Assembly: GCF_004912145.1 (NCBI RefSeq)
Contig: NZ_STGT01000007.1
Span: forward strand, 124,001 to 188,000
Direction of reading: 5' to 3'
DNA: 64,000 nucleotides
Origin: Peteryoungia rhizophila
Lineage (GTDB): Bacteria > Pseudomonadota > Alphaproteobacteria > Rhizobiales > Rhizobiaceae
The translations under genes were made by a program, and so were the position numbers. This document shows positions 16,897-24,816 of the stretch, one piece after another (position 1 is the first letter of the stretch; each line of letters opens with the position of its first letter). Below the pieces are notes generated by a model. That model was not told where the DNA came from. It searched no databases and saw only the letters and a list, made by a program, of their open reading frames with translations.

Positions 16897-17756
16897 AGGA
16901 TGAGACGCGCTGCGGCGGCGCCGATCGCTGCCGGAAATGACAGGACGACGACAGTCAGGATCGCCTGCGCCGAGCCCAGGTCATCCAGCCGGCCGAAGGT
17001 CCACAGGGCATAAAGGCTGACGGCAAGTGCGACGACATAGCCGGGAAGGGTGAAGCGGATGAAGGCGTGCCAACCGGGCGTGCCTTCCTCAAGGCTGTGA
17101 CTGCCGCGAAAGGCAAGCGCATAGACGAAACCATGCATGAGAAAGATCGACAGGGTCAGAAGCGCCAGGGCGTGCCATGCCGTCATCTTGTGGGCGAGCA
17201 GGATCATCTCTTCGGTCGGGGCGAGATTGAGCGAGAGGAAGAGAGCGCCGACCGCCATCATGAAAAGTTCCGTTGCGTAGCTCGTTTCCGCCGCGTCGCC
17301 GGGTTCGTCTTCCTCGCCATCCTCCTCGTCACGCATGCTGAGCTGGCTGCGGCCGAGCAGGGCGCCGATGCTGGCAGGCACGGCCTGGACCGCCACCATA
17401 CCCACCCATTCGCGCGGGGCCATGTCGACCGTGATCACGCCGAGCAGGACAAGGATCAGCGCACTCGCCAGGACACCCATGCCATAGGCGACGATCGCGT
17501 CCCGGGCGGATTCGCGCCAGGTGGCGGTGTGTTCGAAGCCGATCCGGTGGGAGAGGCCGATCAGCAGCGGAAGGTTGAGGACGAGCAGCAGAAGCAGGCG
17601 CTCACGCTCCATGTAGAAGCCGAGGAACCACATCTCCATGGTCATCAACATGGGGATGGAAAATAGCAGCGCGCCTGCCACGCCCCGGGCAATGCCGACG
17701 AGGAAGCGGTTCACGCGTTCCCTATCGTGTCGCTGATTGTGATCGACTGCTGCCAT
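16893..17756 (-). CDS. TIGR02587-family multi-pass membrane protein
   Basis: 287 residues with about seven hydrophobic segments, starting at RGVAGALLFSIPMLMTMEMW (about residue 22) and ending with SFPAAIGAAAARLIL. An acidic loop (RDEEDGEEDEPGDAAE) lies mid-protein. It belongs to TIGR02587, an integral membrane family of unknown function paired with TIGR02588. An upstream open frame runs back to 18332 but is out of character (antisense to the helicase tail), so ATG 17756 is used. Nothing here identifies a transported substrate or an enzyme activity. Confidence 0.85.
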   Translation of the reverse strand: MAAVDHNQRHDRERVNRFLVGIARGVAGALLFSIPMLMTMEMWFLGFYMERERLLLLLVLNLPLLIGLSHRIGFEHTATWRESARDAIVAYGMGVLASALILVLLGVITVDMAPREWVGMVAVQAVPASIGALLGRSQLSMRDEEDGEEDEPGDAAETSYATELFMMAVGALFLSLNLAPTEEMILLAHKMTAWHALALLTLSIFLMHGFVYALAFRGSHSLEEGTPGWHAFIRFTLPGYVVALAVSLYALWTFGRLDDLGSAQAILTVVVLSFPAAIGAAAARLIL

Positions 17757-17818
17757 TGTTCCACCGTCCCGTTGTCGCGCAGCAATGCGCGAGCGACGAT
17801 GGTTGTTCCAACTCGTGA

Positions 17819-17854
17819 AAACGATGACGCCAGCCCGAAGGCTGGCGTCATCGT
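17819..17854 (-). terminator. Intrinsic terminator after the DEAD-box helicase
   Basis: A perfect 16-bp inverted repeat (AACGATGACGCCAGCC and its complement) around a four-base CGAA loop, 48 bases beyond the helicase stop. On the minus strand it runs into TTTT, making it a strong Rho-independent terminator separating the helicase from the TIGR02587/02588 pair. Confidence 0.88.
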
Positions 17855-17901
17855 TCATCAGTTCCTTGCCGAAGCACTCAGCAGCAGTGCTTGCCGGATG
17901 C

Positions 17902-20010
17902 TTAGACCTTCGGCTTGTAAGGCTTCTTCTTCGCACCGCCGGCGGCGCCGCGGTCTTCGAACTTGCCCTTCGGCTTGCCGGCATAGGCGGGCTTGCCGGC
18001 ATAGGCAGGCTTGTCACCCTTGGGCTTGCCGGCCCAATCGGGCTTGGCAGACTTGTCCCAAGCGTTGGAAGCGTCCTTGGGCTTCTTGAAGGCAGGCTTG
18101 GCTGGTGCGTCGCCCCAGACTTCGGCATCGGTTGCAGCCATGGTGTCACGGGGCGTACGAGGGGCCGCATCGTCCTTGCGGGCATAGGGCTTCTTGTCGC
18201 CGAACGGCTTCTTTTCGCCATAGGGTGCCTTGTCGCCGAAGGGCTTGCGATCACCGAAGGATTTCCGGTCGTCCGTCTTGCGGTCGCCATAGGCCTTCTT
18301 CTCAGCATAAGGTTTGCGGTCGCCTTCCTCACGCGGCGGGCGAGCAGCGCGCTCCTTCGGGGCGGCGTTGAAATCGGGCATGCCTGGAAGCTGTGACAGT
18401 GTGATGCCGCGCTCGAGTGCCTTGTTGGGGCCGAGGGCGCCGAGGAAGGTATCGAGCGCGCTTTCGGCGATCTCGATGAAAGTCTCTTCCGGCTGCATCT
18501 TGATCGCGCCGATCTCGTTCTTGGTGATGTTGCCGTTGCGGCAGAGCATCGGGATCAGCCAGCGCGGCTCGGCATTCTGGCGGCGACCGACGGAGACGGA
18601 GAACCAGACGCTGGCGCCGAAATCGCCGCGCGGCTTGGTCGCGGAATTGGCCGGATTGGCATAGTCGGGCTCCTTGCGGGCCTTGCCGGCTTCCAGGCTG
18701 ACGGGGATCAGGTCTTCGGGAGCCGAGCGATGGCCGCGCTGCAGGCGCAGGAAGGCGGCAGCGATCTGTTCGGCGCCGTGGGTCGCGATCAGTGCCTCGA
18801 TCATCGGCACTTCCTCTTCCCCGATGGCCTGGGTCAACGAGGGATCGGCCATCAAGCGTTCGTCGTCGCGGGCCTGGACTTCATCGGCGGAGGGCGGCAG
18901 CGCCCAGGTCGCACGAACATTGGCACCGCCGAGCAGGCGCTCTGCCTTGCGGCGGGCGCTGTTCGGCACGATGAGCGCAGACACACCCTTGTTGCCGGCG
19001 CGGCCGGTACGGCCCGAACGGTGCAGCAGGGTGTCGGAATTGGTCGGCAGGTCGGCATGTATGACTAGCTCAAGGCCCGGCAGGTCGATGCCGCGGGCGG
19101 CAACGTCTGTCGCGACGCAAACGCGCGCGCGACCGTCGCGCATGGCCTGCAGCGCATGGGTACGTTCGTTCTGCGAGAGTTCGCCCGACAGCGCGACGAC
19201 GGAGAAGCCGCGATTGTGTAGGCGGGCCGTCAGGTGGTTCACGGCGGCGCGGGTCGAGCAGAAGACGATGGCGTTCTTCGCCTCGTAGAAGCGCAACACG
19301 TTGATGATGGCGTTCTCGCGGTCGGGATTGGCAACGGCGAGTGCGCGGTATTCGATGTCGACGTGCTGCTTCTGTTCAGAGACGGTCTCGATGCGGCGGG
19401 CGTCGCGCTGGTAGCTCTTGGCGAGGTCGGAGATCGAGCGAGGCACGGTCGCCGAGAACATCAGGGTGCGGCGCTCGTCGGGGGATTGCTGCAGGATGAA
19501 TTCGAGATCTTCGCGGAAGCCGAGATCGAGCATTTCGTCGGCTTCGTCGAGGACGACGACGCGCATCTGCGACAGGTCGAGGGCGCGGCGCGTGATGTGG
19601 TCGCGCAGGCGACCCGGCGTGCCGACGATGATGTGAGCACCGCGTTCCAGCGCACGGCGCTCGTTGCGGATGTCCATGCCGCCGACACAGGAGCCGATGA
19701 TGGCGCCGGTCTCGGCATAAAGCCATTCCAGTTCGCGCATGACCTGCATGGCGAGTTCGCGGGTCGGGGCGATGGCGAGTGCCAGCGGTGCGCCAGCGCG
19801 ATCAAAGCGACCGCCTTCCGGCAGGAGCGTCGGGGCCATGGCAAGGCCAAAGGCTACGGTCTTGCCGGAGCCGGTCTGGGCTGAAACGAGCGCATCGCGA
19901 CCTTGAAGGTCAGGGTCGATCATCGCCTGCTGCACGGGGGTCAAGGTCTCGTACCCGCGCTTGCGCAAGGCCTCAGCGATCGCCGGGACGATGGCGTCAA
20001 AATCAGTCAT
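17902..20010 (-). CDS. DEAD-box ATP-dependent RNA helicase with repetitive basic tail
   Basis: 702 residues. The helicase core shows the Q motif TLTPVQQAM (22-30), motif I AQTGSGKT (44-51), PTRELA (82-87), TPGR (131-134), DEAD in VVLDEADEMLDLGF (152-164), SAT (186-188), ARGIDLPG (305-312) and HRSGRTGRAG (330-339). Residues ~465-545 look like the DbpA-type RNA-binding domain (VWFSVSVGRRQNAEPRWLIP). The last ~130 residues are Lys/Gly/Asp-rich, with repeated KPFGD/KPYGE units followed by KPAYAG repeats: probably disordered RNA-binding tail. Family members unwind RNA in ribosome assembly, mRNA decay and cold adaptation; I cannot choose between the DeaD/CsdA and DbpA roles. Confidence 0.95.
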   Translation of the reverse strand: MTDFDAIVPAIAEALRKRGYETLTPVQQAMIDPDLQGRDALVSAQTGSGKTVAFGLAMAPTLLPEGGRFDRAGAPLALAIAPTRELAMQVMRELEWLYAETGAIIGSCVGGMDIRNERRALERGAHIIVGTPGRLRDHITRRALDLSQMRVVVLDEADEMLDLGFREDLEFILQQSPDERRTLMFSATVPRSISDLAKSYQRDARRIETVSEQKQHVDIEYRALAVANPDRENAIINVLRFYEAKNAIVFCSTRAAVNHLTARLHNRGFSVVALSGELSQNERTHALQAMRDGRARVCVATDVAARGIDLPGLELVIHADLPTNSDTLLHRSGRTGRAGNKGVSALIVPNSARRKAERLLGGANVRATWALPPSADEVQARDDERLMADPSLTQAIGEEEVPMIEALIATHGAEQIAAAFLRLQRGHRSAPEDLIPVSLEAGKARKEPDYANPANSATKPRGDFGASVWFSVSVGRRQNAEPRWLIPMLCRNGNITKNEIGAIKMQPEETFIEIAESALDTFLGALGPNKALERGITLSQLPGMPDFNAAPKERAARPPREEGDRKPYAEKKAYGDRKTDDRKSFGDRKPFGDKAPYGEKKPFGDKKPYARKDDAAPRTPRDTMAATDAEVWGDAPAKPAFKKPKDASNAWDKSAKPDWAGKPKGDKPAYAGKPAYAGKPKGKFEDRGAAGGAKKKPYKPKV

Positions 20011-20201
20011 GAATTGGTCTTTCGAATGTGATGGATGGTGCGGGCCAAAGCGCCGCGCCCGCCGATTGCGGGTATGTTTGCGCTGTTCCTACTCGCACGG
20101 ACCCGGAAAGTCGAGAGGGAGGCAGTGAAAAGCCGCCATATGGTGAAGGGAAGGGGGCATCATGCCTTGCTCGAATCCCAGCTGCGCCGTATGGCTTGCG
20201 C

Positions 20202-20843
20202 ATGTCTACCTCTGATTTTTCCGGCAAAACGATCGCCATCGACTTCGAGACCGCCACGGAAGCGCGGGCAAGTGCATGTTCGGTCGGGCTCGCCTTCATC
20301 GAGGGCGGCCGCGTCGTGCGGGTCGAAGAGCGCCTGATTCGGCCGCCGCAGAACCGGTATTCGCCGTTCAACATCGCCATTCACGGTATCCGGCCAGAGC
20401 ACACGGCTCATGCCCCCGATTTTGCCGATGTGATGCTCGAGTTCGCTTCCGATTTCGAAGGGGCGCGGATGATCGCGCATAATGCCTCCTTCGATTTTTC
20501 CGTGCTCAGGTCCTGTCTCGATCTCTGCGGGCTGGAATATCCAGACCTCTCCTATCTGTGCAGCGTGAAGCTCGCGCAACGTCATTGGCCGGAACTCGGA
20601 TCGCATCGGTTGAACGTGCTTGCAGCCCATCTCGGGCTGACATTCCTGCATCATAATGCGGCCGAGGACGCCCGCATTTGTGCCGAGGCCTGCCTTGCCA
20701 TGGCGATCGAGGCTGAGGAGGACGACCTGTTCAACCTCGCGCTGAAGCTTGGACTCAATCCGGGCCGGCTGCATCGGCAGGGATATGATGCCTGCTCCTT
20801 CGCTCGCAAGCCGAAGAGGAAACCGGTCGCTTTGCAAGCGTGA
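20202..20843 (+). CDS. DnaQ-type 3'-5' exonuclease (DNA polymerase III epsilon-like)
   Basis: 213 residues of the DEDD superfamily. Exo I is IAIDFETAT near residue 11, Exo II is MIAHNASFDFSVL near residue 90, and Exo III is HHNAAEDARICAE near residue 148 with the His five residues before the Asp (DEDDh subtype). It lacks the polymerase-core-binding tail of full DnaQ and is short, so it is probably an accessory exonuclease rather than the replicase proofreader. The ATG at 20202 gives MSTSDFSGKTIAIDFE. It is divergent from the helicase gene. Confidence 0.88.
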   Translation: MSTSDFSGKTIAIDFETATEARASACSVGLAFIEGGRVVRVEERLIRPPQNRYSPFNIAIHGIRPEHTAHAPDFADVMLEFASDFEGARMIAHNASFDFSVLRSCLDLCGLEYPDLSYLCSVKLAQRHWPELGSHRLNVLAAHLGLTFLHHNAAEDARICAEACLAMAIEAEEDDLFNLALKLGLNPGRLHRQGYDACSFARKPKRKPVALQA

Positions 20844-20886
20844 CGCGACGTCCTATCTTCAGTGAAATCACGAAGGAGTGAAGTCG

Positions 20887-21375
20887 ATGTCGATCCGTCA
20901 AGCTGCCGCCGCCGCCGTCATTTTTACTGCCACGGCAGTTCCCGCCTCTTCCGAAGTCGTCGGCAAGGTCGGGGTCGACTGGGTGGGCAACGACATTGTC
21001 GTCGAGGCGGTGACGGATCCCGCTGTGAAGGGGGTGACGTGCCACGTCACCTACTTCGACCGCTCGCTGATCGACCGTTTGTCGAAGGGCAACTGGTTCG
21101 AGGATCCTTCCAACAATTCAATCGCGTGCCGCCAGACAGGGCCGATCGAGATCGGCGACATCGACCTGTCGGAGGATGGCGAGGAAGTCTTTCGGGAAGG
21201 ACTTTCGATCATCTTCAAGTCGCTTGTGGTCAACCGTATCTACGACAAGAAAAACGATACGCTGATCTATCTTGCGCATTCGCGCCAGGTGGTCGAAGGA
21301 TCGGCGAAGATGGCGATCTCGACTGTGCCACTGTTCAATGAGAACGTTGTCTGGAGCTCGGGAAAGCCTGAGTGA
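20887..21375 (+). CDS. creA: CreA family periplasmic protein
   Basis: 162 residues with an N-terminal signal peptide (RQAAAAAVIFTATAVPASSE) and then the CreA domain: GKVGVDWVGNDIVVEAV, VKGVTCHVTYFDRSL and SNNSIACRQTGPIEIG. The two Cys near residues 52 and 80 could form a disulphide. The family is widespread in proteobacteria but its function is not known. ATG 20887 was chosen because AAGGAG lies eight bases upstream. It follows the exonuclease gene by 43 bases and may share its transcript. Confidence 0.9.
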   Translation: MSIRQAAAAAVIFTATAVPASSEVVGKVGVDWVGNDIVVEAVTDPAVKGVTCHVTYFDRSLIDRLSKGNWFEDPSNNSIACRQTGPIEIGDIDLSEDGEEVFREGLSIIFKSLVVNRIYDKKNDTLIYLAHSRQVVEGSAKMAISTVPLFNENVVWSSGKPE

Positions 21376-21531
21376 CCGACCATAATGGGGTGCATCTGCG
21401 CTGACGCGGATGAATGTGACGTAGGTCACTTTCCCGGTTGTTCTGGCTTGGCCATGGATAAACGGTCGTTGCCGCGTCACCCCAATGTCGCGGTCGGCCG
21501 GAGAGGAGCCTGTTCAACTCTCCAACAGAAG

Positions 21532-21561
21532 ACGCCCTGGAGCCTTTCGGATCCAGGGCGT
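21532..21561 (-). terminator. Probable terminator between creA and the secreted-protein gene
   Basis: A 10-bp perfect stem ACGCCCTGGA / TCCAGGGCGT with a 10-base loop, 23 bases beyond the stop of the minus-strand gene. On the minus strand the tail is CTTCTGTT; on the plus strand it is TTCGCATT, so it may act in both directions. Confidence 0.65.
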
Positions 21562-21584
21562 TTCGCATTCTGATCGAAGATCGA

Positions 21585-21950
21585 TTACTTGACGTAGACG
21601 ATCTTGCCACCGTTTGCAGCGGTCTCGACGTGGAAAACGTTGGTGGCCTGGACGCTTTCGGCTTCAATGGCCTGGGCGATGGCCGGATCAGCGCTGATCT
21701 GAGCCTGGGCTTCCGTCATCGATTCCGAGCTGTTGGACAGCTGCATCAGGCGGGTATGCTCCTGACGGTTCTGGTCGTTGTCGAGGCTGTCGAGGCGGAC
21801 GACGCTGACGCCTTCAGTTGCCATGGTCGTGGAATTCGTGGTCGTCGTGGTGTCGACCATCGGTTCGGCGGCGGTCTGAGCGAGGGCCACACCCGAAACG
21901 GAGGCGATGGACATGGCACCGGCGAGCGCAAGCTTTACTGCAGAATTCAT
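21585..21950 (-). CDS. Small secreted protein of unknown function
   Basis: 121 residues. It starts with a signal peptide (MNSAVKLALAGAMSIASVSG, cleavage predicted after VALA-Q). The mature part opens with a Thr/Ser-rich stretch (VDTTTTTNSTTMATEG) and continues with a polar, Asp/Asn/Gln-rich helical region ending GGKIVYVK. There is no Cys in the mature part, no lipobox and no recognisable domain. The start follows AAGGAGA. It stands alone between two terminator-like hairpins, with an unusually AT-rich leader upstream. I do not recognise a family. Confidence 0.75.
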   Translation of the reverse strand: MNSAVKLALAGAMSIASVSGVALAQTAAEPMVDTTTTTNSTTMATEGVSVVRLDSLDNDQNRQEHTRLMQLSNSSESMTEAQAQISADPAIAQAIEAESVQATNVFHVETAANGGKIVYVK

Positions 21951-22052
21951 GGTCTTTCTCCTTGGTTTCTCTTCAAAATTTTCTGCTTCGTTGGAAGCTG
22001 ATAGGAAAACGCAAGACCATAGTTACAGTTCCGGCTGCCTCAAAAATTATTT

Positions 22053-22068
22053 ATTAATTATAATTAAT
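22053..22068. promoter_or_regulatory. 16-bp AT palindrome upstream of the secreted-protein gene
   Basis: ATTAATTATAATTAAT is its own reverse complement, embedded in a 29-base A/T tract (22041-22069) in a GC-rich genome, about 100 bases upstream of the start at 21950. It could be an operator, or a site for an AT-binding regulator such as MucR/Ros; this is inference. Confidence 0.45.
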
Positions 22069-22143
22069 GTTCGGAATGGCTTTGTATCTCAAACACGAAC
22101 GCGCGATCGGCTGGGCCGACCGCGTTTACGATGACACACGCGG

Positions 22144-22170
22144 AAAAAGGCCCCGCAAGCGAGGCCCTTT
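22144..22170 (-). terminator. Intrinsic terminator after cheW
   Basis: On the minus strand, AAGGGCCTCGC / GCGGGGCCTT forms an 11-bp stem with two G-U pairs, running into CCTTTTTCC. It begins about 20 bases beyond the cheW stop and would end the mcp-cheW transcript. Confidence 0.75.
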
Positions 22171-22189
22171 CCTGGGAAGATCAGTGTGG

Positions 22190-22654
22190 TCAGGCAGCCT
22201 GCGCCAGCTCGTCTGCGATGACGGTGTCGAGGTTGAGGAAGCAGACCATCGACTTCTCGAGTGCGACAATGCCGCGGCAGAAGGCGCGCTGGGCTTCCGG
22301 GATGATTTCTGGTGCCGGCTGCAGGTCTTCGCTTTTGATCGTCATCATGTCGGAAACCTGTTCGACCAGAAGGCCGACCAGCTTACCGGCGATGTCGGTG
22401 ACGATGATCGCCGCGCGCTCGGACGGTTCGGTCATCTTCATGCCGAGGCGGCAGGCCATGTCGATGACCGGGATGACGGCGCCGCGCAGGTTGATCAGGC
22501 CGAGGACGTAAGGCGGCGTGTGCGGCATCGGCGTCACCGGTGCCCAGCCGCGGATTTCGCGGATGGCCATGATGTCGATGCAGAATTCCTGGTCGCCGAG
22601 ATGGAACGAAACGATTTCCAGATATGCACCCGACTGTTTGATGGCATTGCTCAT
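22190..22654 (-). CDS. cheW: Chemotaxis coupling protein CheW
   Basis: 154 residues covering one CheW/SH3-like domain: EIVSFHLGDQEFCIDIMAIREI at the start, then the conserved PPYVLGLINLRGAVIPVIDM block near residues 48-68, and GLLVEQVSDMM. CheW couples methyl-accepting receptors to the CheA kinase. It begins two bases after the stop of the receptor gene at 22657-24624, so the two are co-expressed, and this CheW probably serves that receptor preferentially. No CheA, CheY, CheB or CheR gene is in the window. Confidence 0.96.
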   Translation of the reverse strand: MSNAIKQSGAYLEIVSFHLGDQEFCIDIMAIREIRGWAPVTPMPHTPPYVLGLINLRGAVIPVIDMACRLGMKMTEPSERAAIIVTDIAGKLVGLLVEQVSDMMTIKSEDLQPAPEIIPEAQRAFCRGIVALEKSMVCFLNLDTVIADELAQAA

Positions 22655-22656
22655 TG

Positions 22657-24624
22657 TCAGAACTCTTCCCAGTGTTCTTTCGCTGCGGCAGCTGATGCTG
22701 TTGCCGAAGCAGTTCGGTTAAACGATCCCGCGACCCTGTCCATCAGCGCCCGCGCGGGAGACGGTTTCTGAGGGGAGGCGGCATGTGCCGTCTCCTGATG
22801 CTGGACATGAGCAGTCTGGCCCAAGGTCACCTTGAACTGCCCGACGAGACGCGAAAGGTTTTCCGCATCGCTCGCCAGCGTGTGGCTTGCCGCATTGGTC
22901 TGCTCTACCATCGCGGCATTCTGTTGCGTGACCTGGTCCATCTGGCTGACGGCCGAATTGATCTCGCTCAGTCCAACCGATTGTTCTCTCGCGCTGGTAA
23001 CGATTGCCTTAACATGCTCGTTAATTCGTAAAACATCTTCACCGATCCGGTGCAGCGCCTGGCCCGTCGCGGTCACCAGTTCGACGCCGGAGCGGACTTC
23101 GTCATTGGATCGGGTGACCAGTGTCTTGATGTCGCGCGCCGCATCAGCAGCCCGACCGGCCAAGGCCCGGACTTCCTGAGCCACGACGGCGAAACCCTTG
23201 CCGGCTTCACCGGCGCGGGCCGCCTCGACACCTGCGTTGAGGGCGAGCAGGTTTGTCTGGAAGGCGATCTCGTCGATGACGTTGATGATCTTGCCGATCT
23301 CGTCGGTCGCGTCCTCGATGCGGTTCATTGCGGACATAGCCTCGTTGACCACCGCGCCGGACTTTTCGGTATAGTCCTTGGCATTGTCCACCATGTGGCT
23401 CGCCTCTTCGGCTCGCTCGGTGGCTCCCTTGACCGTTTCCGTGATCTCGGAGAGAGCAGCTGAGGTTTCCTCCAGCGAGGCGGCCTGCTGTTCCGTGCGG
23501 CGTGCCAGATCGTCGGCAGCGCTGCGCATCTGCTGGCTGTTCGCGTAGATGGAACTGCTATTGGTGGAGATCTCGGTCATGACCCGCTTGAGGTTCGTCG
23601 CGACCTCGTTGAAGTCGGTGCGAAGCCGCTCGAGATCAGACGGGAAGGGGCCTGTGATGGATGCGAAGAGGTCGCCCTCGGAAAGTCGCTTCAGGCCTTC
23701 GCCGAGCGCATCGACGGCACCCTTCAAGGCGCGGGTGTCGGCCTCCATGGTGGCGGTGCGGGTTTCGTGCTCGATCTCGTTCTGCTGGCGCTGGGTCCTG
23801 GTCGATTCTTCCAGGTCGCGTTTGTCGATTGCGGCTTTGCGGAAGATGTCGGCCGAGCGGGCCATTCCGCCGATCTCGTCACGCCTGTCGGTGGCATCGA
23901 CTTCGGAGTCATAGTCGCCATCGATGATTCGCTGCATGCTGTTGCGCACCAACCGGATGCCATTGGCGATCGAGTTGCCGTGCACGAGCTGGAGGACGAT
24001 GACCGTGATGAAGGCGATGCTGCCGAGCCAGAGCTGGAACTTCAGAGCCTGATTGCTCGTGTTCGTTGCCCCGTTGACGTAATCCTCCACGAGATTGCCA
24101 CCGAGGGCCGAGACGTTGTTCAATACGCTTGCCAGACGCTCGCCCGCACCGTCGATCGCGTCGTCGATCGCGGCATAGTCCTCTTCCGGCGCATTGGTTT
24201 CCACCATGCGCTTCAGATCGACCTGAATGGCCTGGGATACGACCTTCACATCGGCCTCGTAGGTGGCGACTTCGCCCGGGACCCCGGCTTGCGTTGCCAC
24301 GGTGTTGAGCACCGCAGCCCCATCGGTCAACAGAGCGATCGCAGCGTTGATGATATCGACACGTTCCGGCTGGATCTGGCCCTCGCCGCGGTCGATGATC
24401 GTGTCCATCGCCGCCAGAATCATGTTTGCATTGGCAAGTCGCATCTCGTTGATGCGCTCGACCTCGTTCTTGATGACGATCGAATCCTGGATCGCGGCCG
24501 ATATCTGCGTATTCTGGTACCAGCCGACAGCCAGCATCGAGCCGATGCCGACCACTGCGGCGGCGCCCAAGGTCATCAAACGCTGCCTGACCGACAGGTC
24601 TCTACCCGTAATGAGATTGAACAT
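22657..24624 (-). CDS. Methyl-accepting chemotaxis protein
   Basis: 655 residues. A first membrane segment at about 16-36, a helical periplasmic sensor of about 150 residues, a second membrane segment near 192-213, HAMP modules (one around RIIDGDYDSEVDATDRRDEI, another around LKRLSEGDLFASI), and a signalling domain with the hairpin tip EIAFQTNLLALNAGVEAARAG (split here from GKGFAVVAQEVRALA). The C-terminus is HWEEF, matching the xWxxF pentapeptide that tethers the CheR methyltransferase in some receptors. The ligand is unknown; the helical sensor suggests a four-helix-bundle type. A CtrA-like box lies about 140 bases upstream. Confidence 0.95.
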   Translation of the reverse strand: MFNLITGRDLSVRQRLMTLGAAAVVGIGSMLAVGWYQNTQISAAIQDSIVIKNEVERINEMRLANANMILAAMDTIIDRGEGQIQPERVDIINAAIALLTDGAAVLNTVATQAGVPGEVATYEADVKVVSQAIQVDLKRMVETNAPEEDYAAIDDAIDGAGERLASVLNNVSALGGNLVEDYVNGATNTSNQALKFQLWLGSIAFITVIVLQLVHGNSIANGIRLVRNSMQRIIDGDYDSEVDATDRRDEIGGMARSADIFRKAAIDKRDLEESTRTQRQQNEIEHETRTATMEADTRALKGAVDALGEGLKRLSEGDLFASITGPFPSDLERLRTDFNEVATNLKRVMTEISTNSSSIYANSQQMRSAADDLARRTEQQAASLEETSAALSEITETVKGATERAEEASHMVDNAKDYTEKSGAVVNEAMSAMNRIEDATDEIGKIINVIDEIAFQTNLLALNAGVEAARAGEAGKGFAVVAQEVRALAGRAADAARDIKTLVTRSNDEVRSGVELVTATGQALHRIGEDVLRINEHVKAIVTSAREQSVGLSEINSAVSQMDQVTQQNAAMVEQTNAASHTLASDAENLSRLVGQFKVTLGQTAHVQHQETAHAASPQKPSPARALMDRVAGSFNRTASATASAAAAKEHWEEF

Positions 24625-24764
24625 ATGTGTCCCCAGCCTCGATCCCGACCGCCCGTGCGCGCCGGTGATGTGTCATGCGAAGCCGAGGTGAACTGGTCCC
24701 GGTGGACGATCATGTCCGTTTGACCCCGCGGGCCAAAACGCTCACGCAGAATCTCGAATATTAG

Positions 24765-24780
24765 TTAATCTAGAACTAAC
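24765..24780. promoter_or_regulatory. CtrA-like box upstream of mcp-cheW
   Basis: TTAA-TCTAGAA-CTAAC differs from the CtrA consensus TTAA-N7-TTAAC at one position. The minus strand reads GTTAG-TTCTAGA-TTAAC, so it is also nearly symmetric, and it lies inside the inverted repeat TTAGTT-N7-AACTAA (24761-24779). It is 140 bases upstream of the receptor start. CtrA control of motility genes is common in alphaproteobacteria; binding here is inferred. Confidence 0.4.
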
Positions 24781-24816
24781 CGGGGCAAATTACTTGGCAA
24801 AGGGCAATTCGGTTCG

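Noticed and set aside
17785..18396. 203-codon open frame opposite the helicase tail
   Set aside because: Its repeats are only the reverse reading of the helicase tail repeats.
21416..21429. Dyad GTGAC-GTAG-GTCAC after creA
   Set aside because: Five-base arms are expected by chance, and the site is downstream of both flanking genes.
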